DNA of 64,000 bases from assembly GCF_007673095.1 (NCBI RefSeq), contig NZ_VDYZ01000005.1, positions 1-64,000 of the forward strand, given 5' to 3'. This DNA is from Corynebacterium glyciniphilum AJ 3170. GTDB lineage: Bacteria; Actinomycetota; Actinomycetes; Mycobacteriales; Mycobacteriaceae. The stretch's first letter is position 1, and each line of letters opens with the position of its first letter. The notes below the pieces were generated by a model. It was not told the DNA's origin. It saw only the letters and a list, made by a program, of their open reading frames with translations, and ran no database searches. Shown one piece after another: positions 8,648-17,037 of the stretch. A program made the position numbers and the translations under genes.

Positions 8648-9556
8648 CTACTCGAGGATTACCGAGCGGGTGAGGTTGCGGGGTTCATCCGGGTTCAGGC
8701 CCCGCGCTGCCGATGTCGCCAGAGCCACGCGGTGCAGGCGCACGAGATCGGCCATGGGATCGAAATCGTCGTCGACGAAGCGGGCGCCGGTACGGGCTAC
8801 CTGGTCAGCCAGACCTTCCGGTGCAGCGCCGAACTGCCAGGTGATGCGTCCCTCCGCCGCGATGGCGATTGGCCCGTGGCGGTACTCCATGGAGGAATAG
8901 TCCTCGGTCCATGCCTGGCAGGACTCCCGCATCTTCAAGGCGGCTTCGGTCGCCAATCCGATTGTCCAACCGCGACCGAGGAAGGAGTACTGCTCGGCGT
9001 TGATGAGATCATTGGGAATCTCCTCAGCGAGGATCCGCTCGGCATCTTCGATAGCGGCTTCGCAGACGTTCAACTGGTCGATACTCGCGCGCAGGAACAT
9101 CAGTGCGGTGGTAGCGAAACGGGTCTGAACCACGGACTGCTCATCGGCAAACGACAGGTCGATGACACTATCCGCCTTGTCTGCCACTGGGGTGTTTGTG
9201 GCACCCACGACTGCGACAGTCGGAAGCGGCCCGGCTGCACGCTGCTGGTTCTGGTCAAGGAGCTCGGCGATCTCTGTGGTGGTGCCTGACCGTGAAATGA
9301 CAATGAGGGCATCGTAAGGTCGGTCGATGCGAGCCTCGGTTGCCGTGAACGCATCGGTTACGCCATGGCCAGCGTCCTCGCGGAGGCTCGCGAAGCTCTG
9401 GGCCATAAACCAGGAGGTTCCGCAACCGACGACTGCAACTGAAGCTCCCCGTGGGGGGAGCGAATTCCGCGCATCCGTCATGCTCAGCGCACGTTTCCAC
9501 ATCTCTGGCTGACTGGCGAGCTCCTGCTCCATGTAGGTGGTTGTGGGCTGATTCAT
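8648..9556 (-). CDS. SIS-domain sugar-phosphate isomerase/deaminase (AgaS-like)
   Basis: Two-SIS-domain protein of 302 residues, related to the isomerase half of GlmS and to AgaS, the galactosamine-6-phosphate deaminase/isomerase. SIS motifs include VVGCGTSWFMAQS, VISRSGTTTEI and the second-domain LGRGWTIGLATEAALKMRE. The family C-terminal stretch with the conserved NPDEPRNLTRSV end is present. The start chosen (MNQPTTT) follows a GAGAGGACC ribosome-binding site; an in-frame ATG 81 bp upstream lacks one. It is the first gene of the five-gene minus-strand operon. In the inferred pathway it turns galactosamine-6-phosphate into tagatose-6-phosphate and ammonia. Confidence 0.82.
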   Translation of the reverse strand: MNQPTTTYMEQELASQPEMWKRALSMTDARNSLPPRGASVAVVGCGTSWFMAQSFASLREDAGHGVTDAFTATEARIDRPYDALIVISRSGTTTEIAELLDQNQQRAAGPLPTVAVVGATNTPVADKADSVIDLSFADEQSVVQTRFATTALMFLRASIDQLNVCEAAIEDAERILAEEIPNDLINAEQYSFLGRGWTIGLATEAALKMRESCQAWTEDYSSMEYRHGPIAIAAEGRITWQFGAAPEGLADQVARTGARFVDDDFDPMADLVRLHRVALATSAARGLNPDEPRNLTRSVILE

Positions 9557-9902
9557 TGGAGTCGGTCCTCTCGTCGTGATCGGGCAGTGGCGCCTTCGTT
9601 CACCTACATGATGGCAAATGATTGAATCGGAACACAAGAGTCATAAGCAATCATGCCAATGTTCGGGGGTAGTATCGGGGGTAAATTCATCTCGGGTCCA
9701 ATAGGTGGTCAGTCGTGCACATGAGGCGAGGTCAGGAGGCGCCTGCCTGGATAGACGGTCTGCTTCTGCGCGGCCTCCATCATGATTGGAAATGATCATT
9801 ACCCATTGCCGTGGTCACTACCCGCCGCTAAGGTCAGCGATGTGGCGGTCCTCCGGGGCAACCATCAAACCGCCAGTCGACATCGTCAGGAGAAGTGAGA
9901 AC
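9557..9902. promoter_or_regulatory. Divergent control region of the amino-sugar locus
   Basis: 346 bp separate the AgaS-like and PTS IIA genes, which point away from each other, so both operon promoters must lie here. It holds three related A/T-rich elements: GGCAAATGATTG at 9613-9624, its degenerate inverted form CAATCATGCC at 9648-9657, and GGAAATGATC followed by the perfect palindrome AATGATCATT (9791-9800). The repeated (A)ATGATTG-like core makes these candidate sites for the DeoR regulator. No coding potential was seen, and no confident -35/-10 pair is claimed. Confidence 0.45.
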
Positions 9903-10382
9903 ATGTCGTCCGATAAGGGATTTGAGCCCGAAGCCGTAGCTGCGAAACGCCGTGCCGATAACTGGCGCGAAGCGCTGGAACATGTCGGGAAGCTCTATGA
10001 GCAGCAGGGGATTGCCGACAGTAGCTATACCGAAGCGATGATCAGTGCTGTTGAGGAACTCGGGCCATATATGGTCCTGGTCCCTGGAGTTGCCATGCCA
10101 CACGCGAAATCTGCGCAGGGAGTCAAGAGGCCGGGTCAGGTGGTTGTCACCTTGGACACACCTGTGAAATTCGGGCACGCGAAGAACGACCCCGTCGACA
10201 TCCTCGTCTCTTTCGCCGCTGACGCCGACGGAAAGTCCGGTGCAGGCCACATGGAGATGATCCGATCACTTACCGGTGTTCTCTCCGACGCAGAACTACT
10301 CGACAGTATACGCAACGCAGGGGACGACAACGCCCTCTGCTCACTGTTCGACAAAAGCACCACAACCACCAAGGGAGAATGA
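9903..10382 (+). CDS. PTS EIIA component, fructose/ascorbate-type
   Basis: Cytoplasmic phosphocarrier that takes phosphate from HPr and passes it to EIIB, 159 residues. The active-site His is His67 in VAMPHAKS, the signature of the PtsN/mannitol/fructose EIIA fold also used by UlaC/SgaA. The start is set at the ATG at 9903, which follows AGGAGAAG; in-frame codons further upstream lack a ribosome-binding site. The stop overlaps the IIB start by 4 bp. Together with the IIB and IIC genes it forms a complete three-polypeptide permease. Confidence 0.87.
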   Translation: MSSDKGFEPEAVAAKRRADNWREALEHVGKLYEQQGIADSSYTEAMISAVEELGPYMVLVPGVAMPHAKSAQGVKRPGQVVVTLDTPVKFGHAKNDPVDILVSFAADADGKSGAGHMEMIRSLTGVLSDAELLDSIRNAGDDNALCSLFDKSTTTTKGE

Positions 10383-10681
10383 CAATGATTGAGATTGCAA
10401 CCGTCTGTGGCATGGGCCTGGGCACGTCAATGATGCTCGCGGGGCAGATCCGCGGGCTGCTCGAGGACGAGAACATCACGGCGAAAGTCCAACCTATTGA
10501 CCTGGGATCTTTCAAATCGCAACCATCCGACATCGTCGTTACCACCACGGCCATGGCAGGTCAAGTCGAGGGGACTCGCGCCAGTGTTGTCGCTATCGAC
10601 AACCTTGTGGACAAGGATGAGATCAAGACCAAGGTCCTTGCGGCAGTCAAGGCCATCGACGACGCGCACGACGCAGGATAG
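10379..10681 (+). CDS. PTS EIIB component, ascorbate/galactitol type
   Basis: Small cytoplasmic phosphotransfer domain, 100 residues. The phospho-cysteine is Cys10 in the P-loop-like motif VCGMGLGTSMM. It starts at ATG 10379, overlapping the IIA stop; a second ATG two codons later is equally possible. The fold group (galactitol/ascorbate IIB) matches the neighbouring IIC. It lies 6 bp before the IIC gene. Confidence 0.87.
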   Translation: MTMIEIATVCGMGLGTSMMLAGQIRGLLEDENITAKVQPIDLGSFKSQPSDIVVTTTAMAGQVEGTRASVVAIDNLVDKDEIKTKVLAAVKAIDDAHDAG

Positions 10682-10687
10682 TGACCC

Positions 10688-12022
10688 ATGAACGGCGCAC
10701 TTGAATTCATCACACAGGTCGTCCAGATCCCGGCGATTATCGTCGGAGCTATCGCGCTGGTTGGACTCCTCGCTCAGAAAAAGCCCGCAGGTGATGTCGT
10801 CACCGGCACGGTAAAGACTGCACTAAGCCTACTCATCATCGCCGGCGGCACGACAGTGCTCACTGCCGGCCTCGAGCCCATTCAGGCCATGTTCGAGATG
10901 GCCTTCCCCGACGGCGGTGTTACCACATTCGTCACCTTCGACGAAGCTGTGGTCAGTGCTGTGCAGACGAGCGCCGTGGGTTCTATCGGATCCCAGATCG
11001 GTCTGGTCCTGCTCTTCGGTTTTGTCGTCCACTTAATCCTTGCCCGGATCACCCCTTTCAAGTTCATCTACCTCACCGGCCACATGATTTGGGTACATGC
11101 CGGTGCATTCACGATTCTGATCCATTCACTGGGGTTCAGCCCGGTGTGGACGGTAGTCATCGCGTCACTCATTGACGGTGCGTACATGACCCTGGCTCCA
11201 GCGATTGCTCAGCCTTTCGTCCGTAAGATCACCGGAAATGACGAAGTTGGGTTCGCACATGGTCAGACGTTACTCAACGTTCTCGCTGGTTACCTCGGAA
11301 AATTCGTGGGAAAGCCCGAAGACTCTGCAGAGAAATCAAAGATGCCGGAAAAGCTGTCGTTCTTCCGTGACATTGCCGTGTCAACAACGTTGGTCATGAT
11401 GATCGTCTCTGTCGGTGTAGCTATCTGGGCCGTGATCGTCGGTGGAACGGGAGCGTTCGAGGCGCCGGTCGCCGACGGAGGAATCTCGGACGGGCAACAA
11501 TGGCTGCTCTTCGCATTCATGATGGCGCTGCAGTTCACCGCTGGCATGCTGATACTTCTCTACGGCGTACGTATGCTCATCGGTGAGATCGTTCCGGCAT
11601 TCGAAGGCATCAGTCGTAAGCTGATCCCGAATTCCAAGCCTGCTCTGGATGCCCCGGTCCTGTTTGCGTTCGCTCCAAATGCTCTGCTTATCGGCCTGGT
11701 GACTGGTCTGATCGGCCAGATCGCTGGCATGGTGCTGATGGGCGCGGTCGGCTGGCCGGTCCCCATTCCCTCGATGATCGTGGCGTTCTTTGCGTGCGGC
11801 ACCGCCGCCATCTTCGGTAACTCCACGGGTGGACGCCGGGGTGCGATGCTCGGCGGATTCCTGTGGGGCTTCGTCGGCTGGATTCTCATCTCCTTCGCAT
11901 ATGAATTCCAGGTGTTCGGCGACCTGGATGCTCTAGGTGCAATTGGCCTCGGGTTCACCGTACCGGACGCGATTGTCCCCGGCATCATCATCGACTTCAT
12001 CGGTGACCTCTTCGGTCGCTGA
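10688..12022 (+). CDS. PTS EIIC membrane component, UlaA (ascorbate) superfamily
   Basis: Polytopic membrane permease of 444 residues, full length, with about ten hydrophobic segments spread through the protein. UlaA-family features include FKFIYLTGHMIWVHAGAF, GEIVPAFEGIS and ALLIGLVTGLIGQIAGM. The ascorbate family is named for L-ascorbate, but many members transport other sugars. Here the partners are NagA, an AgaS-like isomerase, a kinase and an aldolase rather than ascorbate-6-phosphate lactonase genes, so the likely cargo is an N-acetylhexosamine or a small aminoglycan fragment. A damaged paralogue lies at 14413-15670. Confidence 0.88.
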   Translation: MNGALEFITQVVQIPAIIVGAIALVGLLAQKKPAGDVVTGTVKTALSLLIIAGGTTVLTAGLEPIQAMFEMAFPDGGVTTFVTFDEAVVSAVQTSAVGSIGSQIGLVLLFGFVVHLILARITPFKFIYLTGHMIWVHAGAFTILIHSLGFSPVWTVVIASLIDGAYMTLAPAIAQPFVRKITGNDEVGFAHGQTLLNVLAGYLGKFVGKPEDSAEKSKMPEKLSFFRDIAVSTTLVMMIVSVGVAIWAVIVGGTGAFEAPVADGGISDGQQWLLFAFMMALQFTAGMLILLYGVRMLIGEIVPAFEGISRKLIPNSKPALDAPVLFAFAPNALLIGLVTGLIGQIAGMVLMGAVGWPVPIPSMIVAFFACGTAAIFGNSTGGRRGAMLGGFLWGFVGWILISFAYEFQVFGDLDALGAIGLGFTVPDAIVPGIIIDFIGDLFGR

Positions 12023-12051
12023 CTCTGCTAAACCGAACAGAAAGGAAAACT

Positions 12052-12801
12052 ATGTCTGACCTAATCTCCGGGTACTATAACAAGCTCATCAACCTGCTCA
12101 CCGAGATCCGCGACGGGCAGATGAGCGCTGTCGAAGAGGCTGCCTCTGCCATTGCGGAGCGGGTAGTCGACGGTGGGAGAATCTTCGCTTTCGGCGCCTC
12201 GCATTCTAGCCTCCCCGTACAGGACATCGTCTATCGTGCCGGCGGTTTGATGCTGATCAACCCCTTGTTTGCTCCGGGGATTGAGGCACTCACCACACGC
12301 CCGACGACGCTGGGATCCCAGATGGAGCAGATACCCGGTTACGCGGAGGTTCTGCTCGGCAACTCGCCTTTGGAACGAGGGGATGTGCTCATCGTCGTCT
12401 CGGTGTCAGGGCGCAACGCGGTGCCGGTGGAACTCGCACGCGAAGCCAGGGCGAAAGGGATCATCGTCGTCGCGGTGACCTCCGAAAAGTACACCTCGGC
12501 AGTGGAAAGCCGCGTACCTGACGGAACCAAGCTGAGAGATCACGCGGACTTTCTGCTGGACAACCATGTTGATGCCGGTGACGCGGTACTTGAACTCGAC
12601 GGGGTTCCCCAGAAGTTCACACCGGCGTCCGGCGTGACCTCAACTGCTATTCTGCAGAGTCTTTCCGCCTCCATCATTGAGCACCTGGTAGAGCGTGGTG
12701 AACAACCCCCGGTTTTTCTCGCCGCCAACCTTGATGGAGGAGCTGAGTGGAACGCCGATCATATGGCCCGCAGCAAGGACCGAATTTTCTACCTCAACTG
12801 A
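12052..12801 (+). CDS. SIS-domain phosphosugar isomerase, UPF0309-like
   Basis: Single-SIS-domain protein of 249 residues preceded by AAAGGA. SIS phosphosugar-binding motifs are GRIFAFGASHSSLPVQDIVYRA around residue 42 and VLIVVSVSGRNAVPVELA around residue 118. It resembles the uncharacterised UPF0309 group often found in sugar operons. It is fourth in the PTS transcript, 29 bp after IIC. As a second SIS protein beside the AgaS-like one, it may act on a different phosphosugar or on another epimer. The reaction is unknown. Confidence 0.82.
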   Translation: MSDLISGYYNKLINLLTEIRDGQMSAVEEAASAIAERVVDGGRIFAFGASHSSLPVQDIVYRAGGLMLINPLFAPGIEALTTRPTTLGSQMEQIPGYAEVLLGNSPLERGDVLIVVSVSGRNAVPVELAREARAKGIIVVAVTSEKYTSAVESRVPDGTKLRDHADFLLDNHVDAGDAVLELDGVPQKFTPASGVTSTAILQSLSASIIEHLVERGEQPPVFLAANLDGGAEWNADHMARSKDRIFYLN

Positions 12802-12820
12802 GGCTGATCAAGGGAAGATC

Positions 12821-14197
12821 ATGAAAACTACCAGAACACCACACCACCTTTCTTCTGGGCACACTGTCATCGCCGCTTCTTTTGTCGCACTCCTGGGTGT
12901 GGCTGGTGCCGGAACGGCAACTGCGGAGTCAACGACACCCAGCACCTTAGACGCTTCGGAAGGTGGTTGGCACCTCAAATACAGCGAAGATTTTGAAGCG
13001 CCGCTGCCTACGGATGGCCGGTGGGTCGTGGATCCGCACGGGGAGGACAGCCCCTGGCACGTCGATGAATTTGACGATGACGGAGAGTACTTCGATGTCA
13101 AGGGCGGCGATGCATTCGCTGAAGCACTCGATTCAGTCGACATTCTGCGTAAACGCACAGAAGTTGGACAAGACGGATGGCTCACCGTCGAGCACGCGGC
13201 GCAGGACCGGAACAGAGACGGGGTCCCGGACAACGAGCCGAACCTCGACGTTTCTGCAGGACAGGGCACCATCAACGTACCTGCGCAGGACACGGGCCTC
13301 ATTCTCACTGCCACCGATACCTTGCCAGAACAGTACCGAATCGAATATGACCTGACAGGTTTCGACTTCGGCGGAAAGCGTGACGGCGAGTGGGAGTACG
13401 ATGGAAAGTTCAACGGCTATGAACCGGGGGAGTGCAAGACGAACTTCCCTTGGGTGAGGGAGGGAACGCCTCAGGCAGATCCTTGTGGTGAGCCTTGGGG
13501 AGACGTCACCGATGAAAACGGCTTCTATCTGCTGTCCATCATGGACTATGAGAAGCCTGCGCCACACAACAACTTGTTCATCCATAGTCACCGCAAGGTT
13601 GGTATGGATACATACTCAGTCGCCGCGGACTGGGCGGAGGGGAGCTACGCAGTCTGTAACGCAGACACCGGCGAGCTCTATCCCTACGAGGAGTCTGATG
13701 CGGTCAATGTCAACCAGATCTTCTTCGATGGCACCCGTTTCCGGAACCCGGATTTCGCCTACAACGAGTTCGTCATGCCGACAGAGTGTGGTCTCTGTAT
13801 CGGCGATGACCCGGAGGCTGAAATCGTCGCAGCTACAGAGCTACAGCCGGACGTGCTGCCCGGCGAGACCTACACTTTCGCCATCGAGAGGACCGGCGAC
13901 AGTTATGTCACGGAGATGACAGGGAACTTCGCCAAAGTCGGCCAGCGCACCCTTCGGTACGAACGGCCGTTCATCAGTGACGACGGGTACTCGGTGTTCC
14001 ACTACAACCAGACCGCTGGTGAGTATGATGGTTCGCTCAACCAGGAACTTACGGTCAGCGGGCCGCACGGCGAATTCACCAAGGATATCTGGCCGGAGGG
14101 GTCAGCATATCCGGATAATTTTGTCATCGGAGTTCCACACCTGAACTACTATGAAGGCTCAGCATCCATCGACAATCTGAAGCTGTACACCAGGTAG
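12821..14197 (+). CDS. Secreted protein of unknown family, lectin/glucanase-like fold suspected
   Basis: 458 residues from the chosen ATG, which follows AGGGAAG and is 19 bp after the SIS gene. A classical signal peptide covers residues 1-38: basic N-region, hydrophobic VIAASFVALLGVAGAG, and cleavage likely after TATA. The mature protein starts with LKYSEDFE, ends with ASIDNLKLYT, and is rich in acidic and aromatic residues with at least five cysteines (GECK, DPCGE, AVCN, TECGLC). A DDF-like start and an IDNxxxY end are typical of concanavalin-A-like laminarinase, YesU and GH16-type sandwiches, but no catalytic signature could be assigned. Co-transcription with a PTS suggests it binds or trims an extracellular glycan to release the transported sugar. 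Confidence 0.65.
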   Translation: MKTTRTPHHLSSGHTVIAASFVALLGVAGAGTATAESTTPSTLDASEGGWHLKYSEDFEAPLPTDGRWVVDPHGEDSPWHVDEFDDDGEYFDVKGGDAFAEALDSVDILRKRTEVGQDGWLTVEHAAQDRNRDGVPDNEPNLDVSAGQGTINVPAQDTGLILTATDTLPEQYRIEYDLTGFDFGGKRDGEWEYDGKFNGYEPGECKTNFPWVREGTPQADPCGEPWGDVTDENGFYLLSIMDYEKPAPHNNLFIHSHRKVGMDTYSVAADWAEGSYAVCNADTGELYPYEESDAVNVNQIFFDGTRFRNPDFAYNEFVMPTECGLCIGDDPEAEIVAATELQPDVLPGETYTFAIERTGDSYVTEMTGNFAKVGQRTLRYERPFISDDGYSVFHYNQTAGEYDGSLNQELTVSGPHGEFTKDIWPEGSAYPDNFVIGVPHLNYYEGSASIDNLKLYTR

Positions 14198-14275
14198 GGG
14201 CGTGTTCAGGGATGCGGTGATCGCCGAGGGGAGCGGAAATATAACGGTTCCGTGGAGGAGATCCGATACCTGCCA

Positions 14276-14412
14276 TCAGACGGCGTCTCCCACGATGTGT
14301 TGGTTCAACTCTCCGAGGGAGACCCGGGGATCTGGCGCATCGTGGATCTGACGGTTGCCGTGCTGTTCGATGGTAGAGGCACGAACGCTGTCGATCGCAG
14401 ACAAACGGTGTC
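14276..14412 (-). other. Possible gene tail in the spacer after the broken IIC gene
   Basis: The 215-bp stretch between the secreted-protein gene and the broken IIC gene has no complete gene. One minus-strand frame is open here and ends at 14276-14278 with a protein-like tail (for example TIEQHGNRQIHDAPDPR and VSLGELNQHIVG). It lacks its own start and runs back into the IIC gene in a different frame. It could be the C-terminal fragment of a lost gene, which would fit the decayed surroundings, or chance. No family recognised. Confidence 0.2.
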
Positions 14413-15670
14413 TTACGTCGCAGTTTCCGAAGGCTCCGCCGACGCCTCCTCGGCACCACCCGCCACTTCCACCTTCTTCTCCCGCCGTCCGATCATGAAC
14501 GACGCCGCGTAGGTCACGAGCATCGCAGCGACCAGGCCGATGATGATGATGGCCGTCTGGCCACCACCCTGGTTCAGATAGCCGAGGAACAGACCCGCCA
14601 CACCGAAGTCGGCGTCCGAGAACGTCGAGTCCGACAGTCCCACGTCGCCGAGGACAGGCAGCAGCCACAGCGGCAGAAACGTGATGGCCAGGCCGTTGAC
14701 GAATGCGCCGAGCACCGCACCCCGACGTCCACCGACACCGTTGCCAATCACGCCGGACGCGCCACCGGTCATGAAGTGGGCGATCACGCCCGGCACCACG
14801 ATCGTCGTCCCGGCCATCGCCATGATGCCCATGCCCAGTAGACCGCCGACGAAACTCGACAGGAAACCGATGAGCAGCGCATTCGGCGCGAAAGTGATCG
14901 GCACGTCCAGCGCCGGCTTGGCGTCCTTCACCAGACGCTCGCTGATGCCCTTGAACGCCGGGACGATCTCGCCCAGCACCACGCGCACGCCGGCGGGGAT
15001 GACGAACACGCCTGCGCAGAACGTCGCGCCCTGCATCAGCGCGAAGACGATGTAGTTCGTGCCGTCGTTGAGGTTGTCCTCGATGTACCCTGACCCGGCG
15101 AACAAGGCCACGATCAGGTAGATCAGTCCCATCGACAGGGCGGTGATCACCGTGGTGTCCCGCAGGAAGCCCAGTCCGGACGGTAGGTCCAGGTCCTCGG
15201 TGGACTTCGACGGGTGCTTCTTGCTGCGGGTGACGGTGGCGACCCGGCCGCTCAGTGCGATGCCCGCGCCGCCGGTGTGCCCGAGGGCGACGTCGTCGGT
15301 GCCGGTGACTCGCTTCATGAACGGCTGCACCAGGGCCGGGGAGACGGTGACGATCAGGCCCTGGGCGATCGAGCCCCACAGGACCGCCTCCCAGTCGGCG
15401 AAGCCGGCGACCTTGAAGATCACCGCGATCATCGCCGCCATGTAGAACGCGACGTGGCCGGACAGGTAGATGTACTTGAATTTGGAGGTCATCGACAGCA
15501 GGACGTTGACGATCATGCCGAAGAAGAAGATCAGTGCGGCGTTGGTCCCGTAGGTGACCAGCACCGTCCCGACGATGGCCTCGTTGTTCGGGACCACCCC
15601 CTGGACGTTGAAGGCCTCCTGGAACATGTCGCCGAACGGCTCCAGGGAACCGCTGACTACCCCGGCGCCA
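14413..15670 (-). pseudogene. Truncated second PTS EIIC, UlaA superfamily
   Basis: UlaA-like membrane permease remnant; 404 codons remain from an internal ATG at 15627. Family features are clear: VQGVVPNNEAIVGT, FKYIYLSGHVAFY, GEIVPAFKGISER, ALLIGFLSSFVGG. Homology continues 5' of that ATG as GAGVVSGSLEPFGD, then stops: about four codons further back the frame hits a stop and the DNA becomes a GntR gene on the other strand. Alignment by eye with the intact IIC at 10688-12022 places the first surviving residue near residue 53, so about 50 residues including the first membrane segment are gone. No IIA or IIB partners are adjacent. Very likely non-functional. Confidence 0.8.
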
Positions 15671-15671
15671 A

Positions 15672-16136
15672 CAGGCTGAACTCGGCCGTGACGTGGTCAC
15701 CGAGGTTCCGGCCAACGAGGTCACCCGGGCGGCGCGGGGCGCCGAGGCGTTGGAGCTCAATCCCGCTGATGAGCTGATCCTGCTGGAGCGGCTTCGTTAC
15801 ATCAACGGCACACTGCATCAGCACGTGGTGACGTACCTGCCGACGGCGCGATATCCCGCAGTGCTGGCGCACGACTTCTCCACCGGTTCACTGTTCGAGT
15901 TCCTTGAGACCACCTACGGGGTCGTCCTCACCCGCAATGACCTGCTGGTGCGACTGGATGAGGTCGATCAGGGACGGGCCGAGAGCCTCGGTATCGCAGT
16001 CGGGGACAGCGTGCTGGCAGTGGATTCCACGGTGTTCACCGCGGACGGTGTACCGGTCGCGTTCGGTGTCGCCACTCATACCCCGGCCTATAGTCAGCTG
16101 GCGTTCACGTTGCAGAACCGGGGCTCCGCGACCTGA
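15672..16136 (+). pseudogene. GntR/HutC-family regulator, only the UTRA domain left
   Basis: The remaining about 150 codons encode the effector-binding UTRA domain of a HutC-type GntR regulator: GRDVVTEVP, then LLERLRYINGTLHQHVVTYLP with the usual second half ending YSQLAFTLQNR. The N-terminal winged-helix DNA-binding domain (about 80-100 residues) is absent, and an in-frame stop lies just upstream at 15654. The GTG at 15693 would give a 147-residue product without DNA binding. Its intact ancestor was divergent from the IIC gene, and both lost their 5' ends at one point. Confidence 0.75.
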
Positions 16137-16198
16137 GTTTTGCCCGGCGAAGTCAGGCGAAGGGTACGGATTATGCCCCTGCAGAGATCGTTGATGTC

Positions 16199-16954
16199 CT
16201 ACTGAAAGTGGTCGCCGATGAGCGTATTCAGCACCTTCTGGGTGAAAGACGGGGCGATCCTGTATGCGATGGCCCCGACCTGGGCGTCAGGCCCGACGCT
16301 AGCGCGCGGAGTCCGGCGCAGTCCGGCACGGAGAATACGGGCCGCTGCATCCTCAGGAGAGTTGCGTGCAATCCGCTGGCGGAAACGCCGGGCGACGTTG
16401 GACGCCTCCTCCGTCCCCGCACGTTCGGCGGCCCGGTCGAAAATGGGGGTGCCGACCCCTCCGAGGATGCAGTCCGTTACCGTCGCCGGGGCCAACTCGG
16501 GACGCAGCGACGTGCCAGCCATGGACAGTGCTGCCTTCGAGGTGGAATAGGCCCCGTAGCCCGGTGCGGTCACCAGGGAGAATGCAGAGTTCAGGACAAT
16601 CAGTCGACCTCGAGTGCGCTTCAGAGAACTGGAGGCCGCGGCGGCGACACTGACCATGCCCGCAACATTCACGTTGAACAACGTACGGAGCTGATCGATG
16701 GAACCGTCGCGGGTGAGGGGCCCGGATGCTGTAAGCCCAGCGGCGTAGATGACGGTATCGACCGGGTGTTCGTCGAACCACCTGTGAACGACGGCATCAT
16801 CTGTGACATCGAATCCGGTAACTAGATCCAGACAGAAGACCCGGGCCCCGTCCGCCTGTAGCTGCATGCACAGCTGTTCCCCGATACCGCCGTTCCCACC
16901 GATGACAGCGATGCGATGGTCTTTCCAGGTCGCCGGGTGGCGTCGCGTTCTCAC
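16199..16954 (-). CDS. Short-chain dehydrogenase/reductase
   Basis: Classical-size SDR of 251 residues. It has the NAD(P)-binding glycine motif VIGGNGGIG near residue 18, a shortened NAG region reading YAAGLTASG, the catalytic Ser in VLNSAFSLVT and Tyr/Lys in GAYSTSKAA. It binds NAD(P)(H) and oxidises or reduces an unknown alcohol or ketone. The C-terminal part is divergent. It stands alone on the minus strand between the broken GntR gene and the headless hydrolase, so the neighbours give no pathway clue. Confidence 0.82.
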   Translation of the reverse strand: MRTRRHPATWKDHRIAVIGGNGGIGEQLCMQLQADGARVFCLDLVTGFDVTDDAVVHRWFDEHPVDTVIYAAGLTASGPLTRDGSIDQLRTLFNVNVAGMVSVAAAASSSLKRTRGRLIVLNSAFSLVTAPGYGAYSTSKAALSMAGTSLRPELAPATVTDCILGGVGTPIFDRAAERAGTEEASNVARRFRQRIARNSPEDAAARILRAGLRRTPRASVGPDAQVGAIAYRIAPSFTQKVLNTLIGDHFQ

Positions 16955-17037
16955 GGCATGTCCTCCATTTCCATCTTCCCCAATCTACGCACCACCGCAT
17001 AAGTGTCTCGGTACACTCGCCGGTGCAGTGACCGACA

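Noticed and set aside
10688..12022. Reading the PTS as a true ascorbate transporter
   Set aside because: No UlaG-, UlaD-, UlaE- or UlaF-like genes are nearby, while amino-sugar genes are. Kept only as the family name.
15693..16136. A complete small regulator of 147 residues
   Set aside because: It contains only the UTRA effector domain, and the homology extends upstream of the start codon before breaking off at the junction, so it was called a remnant.
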